Origin: Triticum aestivum
Taxonomy: Eukaryota > Streptophyta > Magnoliopsida > Poales > Poaceae
Reading direction: 5' to 3'
NCBI RefSeq assembly: GCF_018294505.1
Contig: NC_057809.1
Span: 415,913,648 to 415,977,647, forward strand
Length of the DNA: 64,000 nucleotides
The translations under genes and the position numbers were made by a program. The notes below the pieces were generated by a model. It was not told the origin of the DNA. It saw only the letters and a list, made by a program, of their open reading frames with translations, and did not search any database. Below are positions 1 through 12,262 of the stretch, in pieces; within the stretch, counting starts at the first letter, position 1; each line of letters opens with the position of its first letter.

Positions 1-462
1 TCGCTTGTTAAACAAAATTACTAGAAAACATGAGCAAAAATAAATAATTCGAAACCTATTTTTATTTGAAATATATTAGCAATCTAGTGATTTAACAATA
101 TTCATCAAATTCAAATGTACAAACTTCAAATGTACAAACTTCAAACATGACACAAATTTGCATCTACAGAAACTTTATAAAATTTGTGATCTAATGCAAA
201 AAGAATCACTAAATTAGGACTCAAAGCATAAAAGATATTAAGCTTCTAAAAACAAAGTTAAATCTGAAAAATAAATAGAAAAAGAAAATGAAAAATACCA
301 CGCATCGGACAGGGGCTACATGGCATCACGCTATTGCCCACGGGAGTGGGCGCGCTAGTGCGACGGGCAGACGACCGATGCGTAAAGAAAACAATTCGAA
401 ACAGAAAAAATGATCCGTTCTAATCTCGGTCGTTGGCCCTAGATCTAACGGAGGGGGTGGGG
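1..462. other. Unclassified AT-rich flank of element G1
   Basis: No coding sequence or recognisable transposon terminus is visible. The stretch is AT-rich up to about 295, with a short tandem repeat of a 15-17 base unit (ttcaaatgtacaaac) near 108-150. It then becomes GC-rich with inverted repeats (see 300-383). It is the sequence into which the LTR starting at 463 inserted. The five bases next to that LTR (458-462, tgggg) would be one copy of its target duplication, but the partner copy is lost. It could be an older transposon remnant. Confidence 0.5.
300..383. repeat. Imperfect hairpin (nested inverted repeats)
   Basis: The outer arms acgcatcgg (300-308) and ccgatgcgt (375-383) are exact inverted copies. 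A second hairpin, gcccac/gtgggc with a four-base loop, lies at about 336-351. It could be a remnant of a small inverted-repeat transposon or a chance fold. No target duplication was identified. Confidence 0.4.
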
Positions 463-3400
463 TGTGATGCCCCTGATTCAATCGTACACTAATCATACAC
501 GCAAATGTGTACGATCAAGATCAGGGACTCACGGGAAGATATCACAACACAACTCTAGACACAAATTAAAATAATACAAGCTTCATATTACAAGACAGGG
601 GCCTCTAGGGCTCGAATACAAGCTCGATACACAAGCGTCAGCGGAAGCAACAATATTTGAGTACAGACATAAGTTAAACAAGACTGCCCTAAGAAGGCAA
701 ACACAAAAGCAACAATGATCGAAGAGGCAAGGCCTCCAGCCTGGGACCTCCTAACTACTCCTGGTCGACGGCGGTGACAACATCTGGCTCCTGGGATCCA
801 CCACCTGATCGCAACAACCGGGTATAGGGGGAAAGAGGTAGAAAAGCAATCGTGAGTACTCATCCAAAGTACTCGCAAGACTTACATCAGATCTATACTT
901 ACTATACATCAGTATCGAATGGAAGGGTTGTATCTGTGGACTGAACTGCAGAATGCTAGAAGAGAGGGGAAAGCCTAGCCTATCGAAGACTAGCATCTTC
1001 AAGCAACTCCAAGCATATTATGGCATTCAAAAGAGTATAGAATAGCATTTTTAATATTTACAAGCATGTTGTAGCATTAAAGCCTAGAGATCCTTCCTCG
1101 ACTCCCTGCAAGAAAGCAATCCTGGAGTCGCATATCCATCGCATGTCTCAAGTAACCAGTTCTAGTTGTAATAGATCAGGATACAAGTCTGAACGTCCAT
1201 TACTGTGGACACGACTATTAGAATAGATAACTTCCCTGTAGGGGTGCACCACATTACCCAACATGCTTGATTACTCTGGCTGGACACACTTTCTTGGGTC
1301 CATGCCCGACCTCGGAAGATCAACACATCGCAGCCCTACCTACGCTCGGCAGAGAGGTCCCCGACGGTCTACATCCTAAGCACTCCGGGGTCTTGGGCCC
1401 ATCGCCTGTTGTGCTCCGGGTCGTTGGGTGCAAGGGGATACTAGCACCACCTCTGCCTGGATGGCGCGATCCGGCCCGGCCACAATGCTGAACTAGACGA
1501 TTGACAAAGCTTCGGATGATACTACGACATCGAGTGCCCATGACTGTTCCCGCATGGTGGTTAGTGCGTAAAGGCCACTGGCCAACTCAGAACAAATACC
1601 CAAACCATTAGTGTATTAGGAGCTCGCGGAGACGAGTAGAGACTCACGATCGATGTGACCCCGTTGCCCCGTCTCGTGGAAATACGGCAAGGGCCAGGCT
1701 CAACCCTCTCTCTCTAGGGCGGTCTACCTGCCCGGTCGTGCCTCATAATTATCTCGCGGGTGCTCTCTGGGCTCGCCCGACTTTCACATCAACTCGCGGG
1801 TACCCCTCAGGGCCCAGCCGATTTCAACAATGGTCTCAAGTAAAGTTCAGGTAACTGTGTGTCCATAACATCAAGGGGGAATCCAAGGAATCCCCCTCGA
1901 TGGAATTCACTTGATGTAATCGTCAAGCTGAACTTAGGAGGAATTAACCTTGAGGTTCACACTTGAGATGTTGCACGATAGAGTCATATCGGGAGTGGTG
2001 AAGGAGGAATCTCCCTCGATGACCACGACCGAATAGCTACACTACAGAGTTATCATCAGGAGTGCATTACAGGGTATCGCCCTCGGCACTCAATACTAGC
2101 TCTGAAGAGTCGAGCAACAAAAGGGGCGTGATGTGATGTGAGGTGTCGGGCTCTGGTCGTCGATCATGTTGAACGATTCGTCGATGATGAAGCAGAGGCA
2201 ACAAGGACAAGGTGGGGGTCACTGATGGATCACTACTCAATCTATGCTAACTAGTTTAGGATAAGCAGGTAATGTACAATGAGCGATTACGAAAGCAGGC
2301 TATGCATATGAATATGAGCAAACAATAACAGTAGCAAAATCTAATGCAAGCATGAGAGAGAATGGAATGGGCGACATCAAAATGACCAAGGGGGGTTTGC
2401 TTGCCTGGAAGCTCTGTTGAAAATGGAAGAAGTGTCATCAATGACGTAGTCGATCACCGGGGCATCAAAAGCGGTCTCGAGGTCTACCGGAGAGAAGAGG
2501 GGGAAGAAATAGTAAATACAATCAAAAAATGCATGACATGACGATATGTGGTGCAAGGGGTGTTCTAACGCTGTGCTACACGATACCGGCAAAGGGGGAT
2601 AACATCCGGGAAAGTTTTCCCGAAGTTTGGCATTTTCAAATAGATGAATCAGAGAGGGACAGTTGCATGTTCGATATCCTAGGGACGTGTGGCAGACGAA
2701 CGGACTACGTATTCGGATTCGTCTCACTTTCCTGAGCAACTTTCATGTATAAATTTTTTCATCCAAGTTACAGTTTATTTTATATTAATTTTAAAAGTTT
2801 TAAAGATTTTTTAAATATTATTATTAATTCTAAAATGGAGTTATTGCATCAGCATGACATCATCATGACGTCAGCAGTCAACTAAGTGGTCAAACATGGC
2901 AATGGGGTCCACTATCATAGACTGGTTTAATTAAGCAGGTTTAATTAGACTAAATATGTTCATTAGGCTAATCAATCAAAGTTAATTAATTTAAATAATG
3001 AATTAGTTAATTAATTTTATTAATATTTTTTATCTTTTTTTGGACAGGGGCGTGGGCCCCTGTGGTCAGCGGCCCACAAGGCCTTAGCGGACGGCGGGCG
3101 CCCGTAGCCTGCCTGGGTGGGGCGAGGCTGTTGCCACGACGGGGCTTGCCGCAACGGGGCGCGAGGGTTACGATGGGCGAAGTCGGTAGCCCTGGCCGGG
3201 GCGCAGCGGAGTGCGGGGCGGGGCTCGCACGTGGAAGGCGGGGCGAGCAGCAGTGGCGGGGTCGCCCGTGGGGGCGGACCGTGGGCATGACGGCGAGGCA
3301 GGGGGCGGCTGGCGCAGCGAAGCAACAGCGGCGGCGACAAGGTCCCCGGGCGGCGGGGCGCGGGCGAACACGGTGCGAGCGGCAACGGCAGCGGGACGCG

Positions 3401-4151
3401 GTGCAGGGAGCGGCAGAGTCCACACGGGGAAGTAGGGCGCAGCTCTGTGTAGCCGCGGCCAGGCAGGCGCGCATGGACGGGGAGGTCAGGGTTCGGCAGG
3501 TGCGCGCCAGCAATGCAGGGGCGCGGCGAGGCCGTGAGGAGCGCGGTGCCCGGACGCGGTAACGGAGACACGGCGGCGAGCAGAAGAGGGTTCTAGGAGG
3601 AAGCAGATGTGGGGGCTCACCGACCCTATAGATGTGCAAAGGCGTGCTCGGGGAGGGGCCGGAGCTGCGGATCCAGCTACGGGGCGTCGGGCAGCGGCGT
3701 CGCAACGTCCGGGGGGGCAGGGTCCCGATCCAGATCATGTTCGTGAGGGTGAGGAGGGGAACGAGGGGAAGTAGCGTTAGGGTTTGCGGGGTGTGGTGGT
3801 AGGCCATATAGGCCAGATGGGAGGCCGACTGGGCCAGACTGTCGGGCTGGTTGGCCCAGTGGGGGTTTTCCTTTCTTTTAGTTTTGTTTTATTTATTCTG
3901 TTTTCTTATTTTATTTATTTTAGACTAGTTAAATATTTTATAAAAAGTTGGCTCACCACCAATATGAACAAATGATTATTTGCAACATTTTGAACATTTT
4001 AGTTTTCATGTTTGACAAATTTGAAATTTTGACTTTAACTTGAATTTGAATTTGAATTATGCCTTGGATCGAATGGGGATTAGCAACTATAATGTGATGA
4101 CATGGCACCATTAACTTGGAATTACTGTATCTTAATTATCCGGGCGTTACA
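463..4151 (-). repeat. 3' LTR of G1 (about 3.7 kb)
   Basis: On the minus strand the LTR starts TGTAACGCCC at 4151 and ends in ...CATCACA at 463. The start lies directly next to the polypurine tract. The last roughly 500 bases on that strand (about 463-1000) closely match the end of element F's LTR at about 52800-53282. A strongly GC-rich block at about 3040-3600 produces long overlapping open frames on both strands (for example 3007-3807 minus and 3062-3562 plus). These look compositional rather than coding. Small exon-like blocks at 2385-2485 and 755-815 are discussed under findings. Confidence 0.85.
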
Positions 4152-4163
4152 ATTCTCCTCCAC
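4152..4163 (-). other. Polypurine tract of G1
   Basis: The minus-strand sequence GTGGAGGAGAAT lies immediately before the LTR start. It primes plus-strand DNA synthesis in reverse transcription. The preceding bases (TTTCTTGTA) are shared with element F at 62792-62803. Confidence 0.8.
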
Positions 4164-4169
4164 TACAAG

Positions 4170-5560
4170 AAATCTCGTCCCCAAATTTAGGAGGTAGAAG
4201 GAAACAGTTCGGGGTATTCATCACGCAGGCGATCCTCGCGTTCCCAAGTGGCTTCGTCTTTAGGGTGATGCGACCACTCGACCTTGAGGAACTTGATCGC
4301 CTTCTAACGTGTGCGGCATTCAGCTTGGTCGAGAATGCGGACTGGATGCTCTTAATAGGAGAGGTCCTGTTGCAACTGGAGCACTTCATGATCCACTACT
4401 CGGATTGGGTCCTTGAAGCAGCGGCGGAGTTGAGACACGTGGAACGCATCGTGGACCTAAGAAAAGTTCAACGGTAGTTCCAACTGGTATGCCACTTTTC
4501 CACACCTTTCGAGAATAGTGAAAGGACCAATATAGCGAGGAGCTAGCTTGTCCTTGATCCCGAAGTGTTGTGCACCTCATTGGTGTGACTCAAAGATAAG
4601 CCTTTTCGCCATGTTGATAGACCATGTCTTTGTGATGATGGTCATACTGACTTTTCTGACATGACTGAGCAGTCTTCAGATTCTCGCGGATAACGCGAAC
4701 TTGTTCTTCGGCGTGTTGTATAATATCCGGACCGAAAAGTGGAGGTACCCCAGTTTCTGACCAGTTCAGAGGGGTTCGACACTTTCGTCCATATAACACT
4801 TCGAAGGGAGCCATCTTCAGACTAGCTTGATAGGTATTGTTGTAGGAGAACTCAGCATACGGGAGAGATTCCTCCCATTTCTTGCCGAAGGAAATGACAC
4901 AAGTTCGAAGCATGTCTTTGAGAACTTGATTGACGTGTTCAACTTGTCCCTGTGACCGAGGGTGAAAAGTAGTGTTGAAAGATGAGTTCCCATAGCTTCT
5001 TGGAAACTTGCCTAGAATCTTGAAGTGAATAAGCTGCCACAGTCTGAGCTGATAACCAATGGAATACCATGGAGTGAAACAATTCTGGACATATAGAGAG
5101 TTTCCAGCTGACTAGCAGTGATCGTTTCTTTGACGACCAGGAAGTGTGCAACTCTGGAAAGCCATTCAATGACGACAAGAATAGCATCATTACCTTTCTG
5201 TTATTTGGGAAATCCAGTGACGAAGTCCATTTCAACATGGTCCCATTTCCATTCAGGAATAGAGATAGGTTGCAGAGTTCCATCAGGCCTTTGATGATCT
5301 GCTTTGATACGATGGCAAACGTCACATTCAGCAACATAATGAGCAATGTCTTGCTTCATATTTGACCACCAAAATCTCTGACGAATGTCTTGGTACCACC
5401 GGGATGAATAGACAAAGGCGTATCATGAGCTTCTTCCATAACCTCCTTAGTCATATCCAGGTTTTTCCTCTTACTCAGAACCACTAGGCGACCCTTGAAG
5501 AACAAAGTGCCATCATCAGCAACCGTGAAGAATGAGGGCTTTCCTTCTGCGAGATATCAT
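4170..5560 (-). pseudogene. Integrase with C-terminal chromodomain (G1 pol), decayed
   Basis: Integrase inserts the cDNA copy into the genome. Visible landmarks are a zinc-binding motif CDVCHR near 5300, the first catalytic aspartate in the context MDFVTGFPK near 5230, and the segment SYNNTYQASLKMAPFEVLYG (about 4790-4850). A GPF-type module follows near 4510-4550. A chromodomain-like tail (KVEWSHHPKDEATWERED) lies at about 4200-4290. Chromodomains of this class are thought to guide insertion into heterochromatin. Several in-frame stops and frameshifts break the frame; the longest open piece is 4590-4913. Confidence 0.8.
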
Positions 5561-5789
5561 TTAATCCTCTTGACTTCATCATCAGCCTTCTGAAGCCATT
5601 TGATGGTGTCCACAAGATCTGGTTTAGCAACCAGGGTATTGAGAGAACCCTAGGGAACAACATGGAGGTTCATTTTGCGGCACTCTAGAGGAGGGGGGCG
5701 AGTGCACCGGGAGGAACAATATGGAGGTTCAGCTTTCTGAATTCTTCAACAAGCAAGGGCTGAACTTTGTGACCTGGGGGTGGTTGCAA

Positions 5790-6170
5790 TATGACTTGCG
5801 GCTCAAGGCATCAGCCATTACATTAGCCTTGCCTGGTGTATAAGAAATACCCAAGTCAAAGTCCGCTACGGTCTCCATCCATCTCTACTGACGGAGGTTC
5901 AAGTATGGCTGGGTAAACATGTACTTCAGACTTTGGTGGTCGGTGAAGATCTCGCAACCATTACCGAGGAGGTAATGTCACCACTGTTTCAGTGCAGGTA
6001 TGACGGCAGTAAGCTCGTGGTCATGAACAGGATAGGTCTCTTTGTGAGTGCACAATTGACGAGAGGCATAAGCAATCACTCTACGCTCTTGCAGTAGGAC
6101 ACAACCTAATCCTTGTCGTGAAGCGTCGCAGTAAATGATGAGATCCTTTAGTATCTGGAGGAGCAAGCAC
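5790..6170 (-). pseudogene. RNase H domain (G1 pol), decayed
   Basis: RNase H degrades the RNA strand of the RNA-DNA hybrid. The motif [15 protein letters not shown] carries the first catalytic aspartate (about 6090-6140). It is followed by [15 protein letters not shown] with the catalytic glutamate, then [13 protein letters not shown] (third catalytic aspartate) and a connection reading ADALSRKS toward 5800. A stop right after ALKQW (5978-5980) and a second stop near 5890 interrupt it. Confidence 0.75.
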
Positions 6171-6992
6171 TGGGGCAGAAGTCAGCTTGCCTTTGAGTGC
6201 TTGGAAACTTTCCTGACACTTTTCTGTCCACTCGAACTTGACGCCTTTGTGAAGCAGACCAGTCAGGGGCTTGGAGATCTTGGAGAAGTTCTCGACAAAT
6301 TGACGACAATAGCTGGCATGTCCGAGAGAACTTTTTACTTGTTTGACATTCTTCAGAGGAGTCCAATCGAGAATAGCCTAAACTCGCTCTGGGTTGACGG
6401 CGATACCATCCTTGGAGATAACATGCCCAAGGTAGGTCACTTCAGGAAGGCAGAATTCACACTTGGAATACTTAGCATATAGTTAATGCTCTCGAAGTTT
6501 TTCCAGAACAAGTCGAAGATGTTCAGCATGTTCTTCTTTATTCTTGGAGTATACAAGGATACCATCCAGATAAACCACGACGAACTTCTCTTGGTATTCC
6601 ATGAATATATAGTTCATCAATTGAGAGAATGTGGCTGGAGCATTGGTCAAGCCAAAGGACATGACGGTGTACTCGTATGGACCATAGCGAGTAATGAAGG
6701 CGGTCTTAGGAATATCCTCTTCACGAACCCGGATCTGGTGGTAACCCAACCTCAAATCTAGTTTAGAGAATACTAAGGAACCAACAACTTAATCATACAG
6801 ATCATTGATTCTGTGAAGCAGATACTTGTTCTGAATCGTTACCTGGTTCATAGGTCGGTAATCTTGGACCAAACGATTAGTTCCATCCTTCTTGTTGAGA
6901 AAGAGAGAAGGCGCTTCCCAAGCAGATGAACTAGGAAGAATGAAACCCTTACTAAGAGATTTGTTGATTTCCTCCTTAAGTTCAAGGAGCTC
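6171..6992 (-). pseudogene. Reverse transcriptase, main part (G1 pol), decayed
   Basis: The fingers and palm are readable: [24 protein letters not shown] (two overlapping pieces at about 6840-6940), [30 protein letters not shown] and the active-site loop [11 protein letters not shown] at about 6550-6580. The family active site is normally Y-x-D-D, and here the second aspartate is glycine, so polymerase activity would be lost. In-frame stops lie at about 6783 and 6481. The upstream end is cut by insertion A at 6992 and continues at 16541. Confidence 0.85.
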
Positions 6993-8407
6993 TGATAACC
7001 CACAAGTATAGGGGAACGCAACAACTTTCGAGGGTAGAGTATTCAACCCAAATTTATAGATTAATCACAACGGGAGCCAAAGAATATTTGTAAGTATTAG
7101 CAGCTGAGTTGTCAATTCAACCACACCTGGAGGTTAATTATCTGCAGCAAAGTGATCAGTAGCAAAGTAGTATGATAGTTTTGATAGTAGTAGCAGCAGT
7201 AGTAACGGTAACAGTGATAGCAGTAATTTTGTAGCAAGTGCAACAGTAACAATAGCAGTAGTAACTTAACAAGAACAATATAAGAGAAATTCGTAGGCAT
7301 TGGATCAATGATTTGTTCGTTGGTATTCATCATGTTACATTCATAACCTAGGGCGATTCGACACTAGCTCCAGTTCATAAATATAATGTAGGCGTGTATT
7401 CAGTAAATAGTCATACGTGCTTATGGAAAGAACTTGCATACCATCTTTTGTCCTACCCTCCCATGGCAGTGGGGTCCTATTGGAAACTAAGGGATATTAA
7501 GGCCTCCTTTTAATAGAGGACGCAACAAAGCATTAACACACGGTGAATGCATGAACTCCTCAATCTACGGTAGTCATCAGGAGTGGTCCCGACTATTGTC
7601 ACTCTAGGGTTGCCGGATCATAACCCGTAGTAGGTGACTATAACTTGCAAGATCGGATCTAGAACATAGATATAATGGTGATAACATAAATGGTACATAT
7701 CTGAAATCATGGCACCCGGGACCAAAGTGACACGCATTAAGCATGGCAAAGTCATAGCAACATCAAACTCAGAACATAGTGGATACTAGAGATCAAGCCC
7801 TAACAAAACTAACTAGATTACATGATGAATCTCATCCAACTCCTCACTAACCAGCGAGCCTACGAAGGAATTACCCACTCCCGGTGGGGAGCATCATGGA
7901 ATTGGCGATGGAGAAGGGTTAGTGATGACGAAGATCGAAGATTCCCCTCTCCAAAGCCCCAAACGGACTCAAGATCTTGTCTCCCGATGAAGAACATGAG
8001 GTGACGGCGGCTCCGTCTCGTGGAACGCGATAATTCTTTCTCCCTGTTTTTTTTCTGGAAAAATAGGATTTTATAGCGTAGGTTTCAGGGTCTGCGGGGC
8101 CACCAGGTGGGGACAACCCACATGGGCGCACCCGGAGAGGGGGCGCCCTGGTGAGTTGTGCCCACCCAGGTGCCACCCTCTGGTGGTTCTTGGCTCCAGA
8201 AATTCACATTTATTGTATAAAAAATCCTTAGAAAGTTTCGTTCCATTGATCCATTCCGAGAACTTTTATTTCTGCACAAAAACAATACCATGGTAGTCCT
8301 GCTGAAAACAGTGGTAGACTGGGGTTAGTTTCATTCAAATCATGCAAATCAAAGTCAAAAACAAGAGGAAAAGCGTTAGGAAAAGTAGATACATTGGAGA
8401 CGTATCA
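6993..8407 (-). repeat. 3' LTR of A (1415 bases)
   Basis: It begins and ends with the same terminal sequences as 15075-16540. It lacks the microsatellite seen in the other copy, which largely explains the 51-base length difference. The first 170 bases differ from the partner at roughly one position in ten by eye, so A is older than elements C and D. Confidence 0.9.
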
Positions 8408-8422
8408 ACTCCCCCAAGCTTA
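8408..8422 (-). other. Polypurine tract of A
   Basis: The minus strand reads TAAGCTTGGGGGAGT directly before the LTR start TGATACGTC. Confidence 0.8.
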
Positions 8423-10431
8423 AACCTTTTCTTGTCCTCAAGCAATTCAGTTGATAAACTGAAAGTAAAAAAGAAAAACTTTTACAAACTCTTTTGCTCT
8501 TGTTTGCATAAATAAGCTTAAACATCACCTAGGTTTCAGCCAATATTATAACTAACCATGCCGACAATAACTCTTAAAAATCATATTAAATCATATCAAT
8601 GACATAATTAGCTAGCAAGCAATAATAAGATATCTCAAATAGCAACACGTTGTCAAAACAACCATGATATAATATGACAATAGTGGTATCTTGCTAGCCC
8701 TTTATGAGACCGCAAAACATAAATGCAGAGGACCTCCAAAGTTCAAGCAGCAACTAAACATTGTAAATCATGGTAGAAAAGATCCAGTCATGATGCACCC
8801 AACATTAGCTACACACAATGCATCAGCATGACAGTAGTGCTCTTAGGTTCTGGCGCTTATTTTAGAAGGTGATGACACAACATAAAAGTAAATAGATAGT
8901 CCCTTCGTAGAGGGAAGCAGTGGTTTGCAGAGGTGCCAGAGCTCAAGTTTTTAAAATAGAGGTAAATGAAATTTTGAGAAATGCACCCTTCTTGTTTACT
9001 TCGTGACCATCAGTTATCAATCTTCCATGCTAAACATGCTAGTGGTGGTTCCGAGGCGATAAAGTAAAGGTTATGACTCCATAGGAGTTTTTGTTTGATT
9101 ATTTGAAAGCCTTTTCTGTTTGCAATTTGGGACTAGGAATCCCTATTACCGCCCTTTTCTTGTGCAATGATGAGTGAATAAACACTCAACCTGAGAATAA
9201 CTCGCTTAGCATGGAAGATACCGACTACCTCCTCTCGTTCCATGAATGATCCAGGCACAGAAAAAGGATATTTATTTGAAGTTTTTAGAGATGGCACATG
9301 CAAATTTACTTAGGACGGTAGGGTAATACCGCATATAGGTAGGTATGGTCGACTCATCTAGAATAACTTGGGTTCAAGGTTTGGGATGTACAAGCAGAGT
9401 TCCCACTTAGTACAGGCGAAGGCTAGCAATTAGATTGAGAAGCGGCCAGCTAGAGAGCAACAACGGTCATGAACATGCATTATGCATAAGTAACATTGGA
9501 CACTAGCATGAGTAGGATATGAACACCATGATCATAAATATCATACAGGCTATGTTGGTTTTGATTCAACTACATGCATGAACATGTGCCAAGTCAAGCC
9601 ACTCAAACATTTAGAGGAGGATACCATATCATCATACTACATCACAATCATTATAACGCAATGTTGACATCCAAGATAAATCATTATCCACTCCTAGCTA
9701 TTTTATGCATGGCATGAGAAACTATAATCTCTAATTGTCATTGTAAACATGTTTTATCATAATGGGCTGAATCATGGATACTAGGTTAAACATATTTACA
9801 AAAACAGAACAAGTCCAGTTCATACCTGTTTCTCTCTGCCACGGCCAGTTCATCGAATATTGTCATTATTGCCTTTCACTTGCACGACCGAACGATATGA
9901 AAATAATAATAGTGCAAGAGTGCCGTGGACTAAGCTAGAATCTGCAAACATTTTATTCAATAGGAGAAGACAAGGTAAAATAGGCTCTTTGTTAGATCGA
10001 CAATAGTGCATATGAGAGCCACTCAACATTTTCATCGTGGTCTTCTCCTCGGCATGACTCAATAAAAAGAAAAGAAATTTAGAGGAACATACCGAAATAA
10101 TTTTGGAGTTTTTGTTTTTTTTAAACAAGCAAATAAAAAGGAAAAAGCAAAAATGAGAAAAACTATTTACACGGGAAAGCTCCCAACAATAAAAGAAGAA
10201 CAAGGAAATCTTTTTGGGTTTTCTTTTTAGTGCTACAACTAACTACTCAAGAAAGAAAAATAAAAAAGAAGGAGGAAATATTTTTAGATTTTCTCAAAGT
10301 TTTTCAAACACACAAGAAGAAAGTGAGAAAATAAATTTAATATGGATAATACAAAGAAAAAGTGTGGACACCGACAAATGAAGTGTGTGAACATGAATGT
10401 AAATTCGGTGGAAATATGTACTCCCCCAAGC
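8423..10431. other. Noncoding 3' part of element A
   Basis: This AT-rich stretch between the extra ORF and the polypurine tract has no open frame with recognisable protein similarity. It holds polyA/T and purine-rich runs (10060-10430). No further repeat or insertion is visible. Confidence 0.6.
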
Positions 10432-11474
10432 TTAGGATTTTGGCCTAACTTGATAATCAGTAGTCAAAGAAACCATGGGGTCCCATATTGAAATAGTAAG
10501 GATCGGACACCTGCAGATCCCACTGTTGAGGCTCCTCTCTGCTACAGCCTGGTTGTTCCGGTAAGTGATGATATCCGCATGCATAATCCTGTATCCACCC
10601 CTGGGAATAGGATCAAACAAAGTAGGTGCAGGCAATGGAATAATATCATGAGTTCTCACACTGAAAACCAGGTTATACGGAATAGGGATGCTAGGATAAT
10701 CGACAGCAATAAAATGGTGGTGTTCCATGGCCGCGTGATCTAGGTAAACCTTGGGCAAAGGATAATCATGCAAGCGTATCTGAATGTTAAAGCGAGCCGC
10801 CAAACGAGTAGCGTAAATACTAACATGTATTTTACCCTTCGATTTATTAATGTGAAGGTGGTGTGCCACAATAGCCCCCAAGCTATAAGTGTTGTCTCCT
10901 TCAAGTTCATGACATAAAACAACAAGATCTGGGGCACTCAGTGCACCCACCTTCGGTCTAGCAAGCAAGCATTTTGCAATGAAAAGAGCAAAATAGTGCA
11001 CAACAGGAAAATGCAAGCCAACGGTGGTGATACTCGACACCCCTCTCTCATCACCCACTGTCAGAGTACGATAAAATCTTTCAGACTCTATGGGCCTAGG
11101 CTCTATCAAACCACCATTAGAAGGAAGCAATCATATTTTACAAAATTCAGTAAGTGGTATCTGATGGGGTTCAACATATAAATTAAACTGCACCTCAGGG
11201 GGTTATTCCTAGGAAGAAAAGTAAAACTTTCCACAAAGGAGTTTGTGAGGAGATGATACTGTTCACATTCAGCTGCGATGAAGTCGGTGAGGCCGACATT
11301 AGCAGCATATTATGCAAACTCTTGAAGGATCCCGGCCCCTTCCATGAACGGGTTATGTGGCCATCCGCACGGCCATACCTACACCATTCTCCGGGTATGG
11401 AGATCACTGTCAGATGACTCCCCAATCACTCCCTTGGAGTTCTTCTTGGAAGAAAACTTCTTAAAGATATTCAT
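10432..11474 (-). pseudogene. Extra ORF of an Athila-type element, frameshifted
   Basis: The frame starts at an ATG at 11474-11472 and, allowing for breaks, ends at 10432. Breaks are an early stop after about 20 codons, a one-base loss in the C-run at 11198-11202, and a TGA at 11131-11133. The readable parts (for example VGLTDFIAAECEQYHLLTNS and FPVVHYFALFIAKCLLARP, YNLVFSVRTHDIIPLPAPT) match my memory of a plant-specific protein carried by Athila-type elements. Its function is unknown; in some relatives it sits at the position of an envelope-like gene. No signal peptide or membrane segment stands out. It lies downstream of the protease and just after an LTR-derived block (11860-12075) that could have served as its promoter. 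Confidence 0.6.
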
Positions 11475-11859
11475 GTTTTTCCTATGAACAAAAATTCTGA
11501 AATTTTTAGTCCATACAATTTTCTCAACAAAACTTCACAAGATTGATAGCAACTACTCATAGGGATACATAGAGGCCATAGCAAGCATTCAAACTACTTA
11601 TAACTCTAGGAATTCAACATGCAAGCTCATCTACAGCAGCACCAAGAGTAGCTATTCATTCAAAATATAAACCACAAAAACAAAAACTATTTTGACAAAT
11701 GGAGGAGTCACATACCAAGCAACAATCCCCCGAAATAGTTTCGAAAACGGAGCTTCGAGCAAAGAGATCAAAATTTGCGGGTTTGAGAGCAAGAACACGA
11801 GAGAGAGAGAGAGCAATGGTGATTTTTTGGGAGGTAGGTGATGATGTGGTATGAAGAGA

Positions 11860-12075
11860 TAAGTGAGGGGGCCCACATGGGGACCACAACCCACCAGAGC
11901 GCGCCTGGGCGTCCTCGCGTGCCCAGGTGGGTTGTGCCCACCTAGTGCACCTCCCTCTGATGTTATTTGCACCAAAAATTCTTAAATATTCAGAAAAAAT
12001 CGTATCAAATTTTTCGGGCATTCTGAGAACTTTTATTTTTTTTGTCATTTTCTTATTCCACGGGGAATTCAAAAA
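11860..12075 (-). promoter_or_regulatory. Internal copy of LTR upstream sequence in A
   Basis: This block resembles the LTR section at about 16240-16430 (and 8100-8290) in the same orientation. Shared features are the GC-rich stretch with gcccaggtgggttgtgccca-like repeats, then an A/T-rich piece containing gagaacttttatttt. In the LTR this section lies directly upstream of the TATA box at 16210-16216. Here it is followed on the minus strand by a pyrimidine-rich leader (CTCTCTCTCT near 11800) and then the extra ORF. A promoter role is inferred from position and similarity only. Confidence 0.5.
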
Positions 12076-12262
12076 ATAGACAAACATGCCATTTTATTTT
12101 ATTTAACTAATAAAAACAAAAATCAAAAAGTAGGAACATAATGTAGTGCTTACTAAATTCATCAACTTCACACCTCTCAAAAATGATTCATTAATAAGGT
12201 TGATCAAGTCTTATTAACAACTACTTTCGATTAGCATGAAACTAAAGAACTTTCATAAATCA

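Noticed and set aside
3007..3807. Long open frames on both strands in a GC-rich block (up to 266 codons)
   Set aside because: They lie in the G1 LTR. Three frames are open at once over the same bases, and the products are runs of R, P, A and G. Low stop frequency from GC content explains them.
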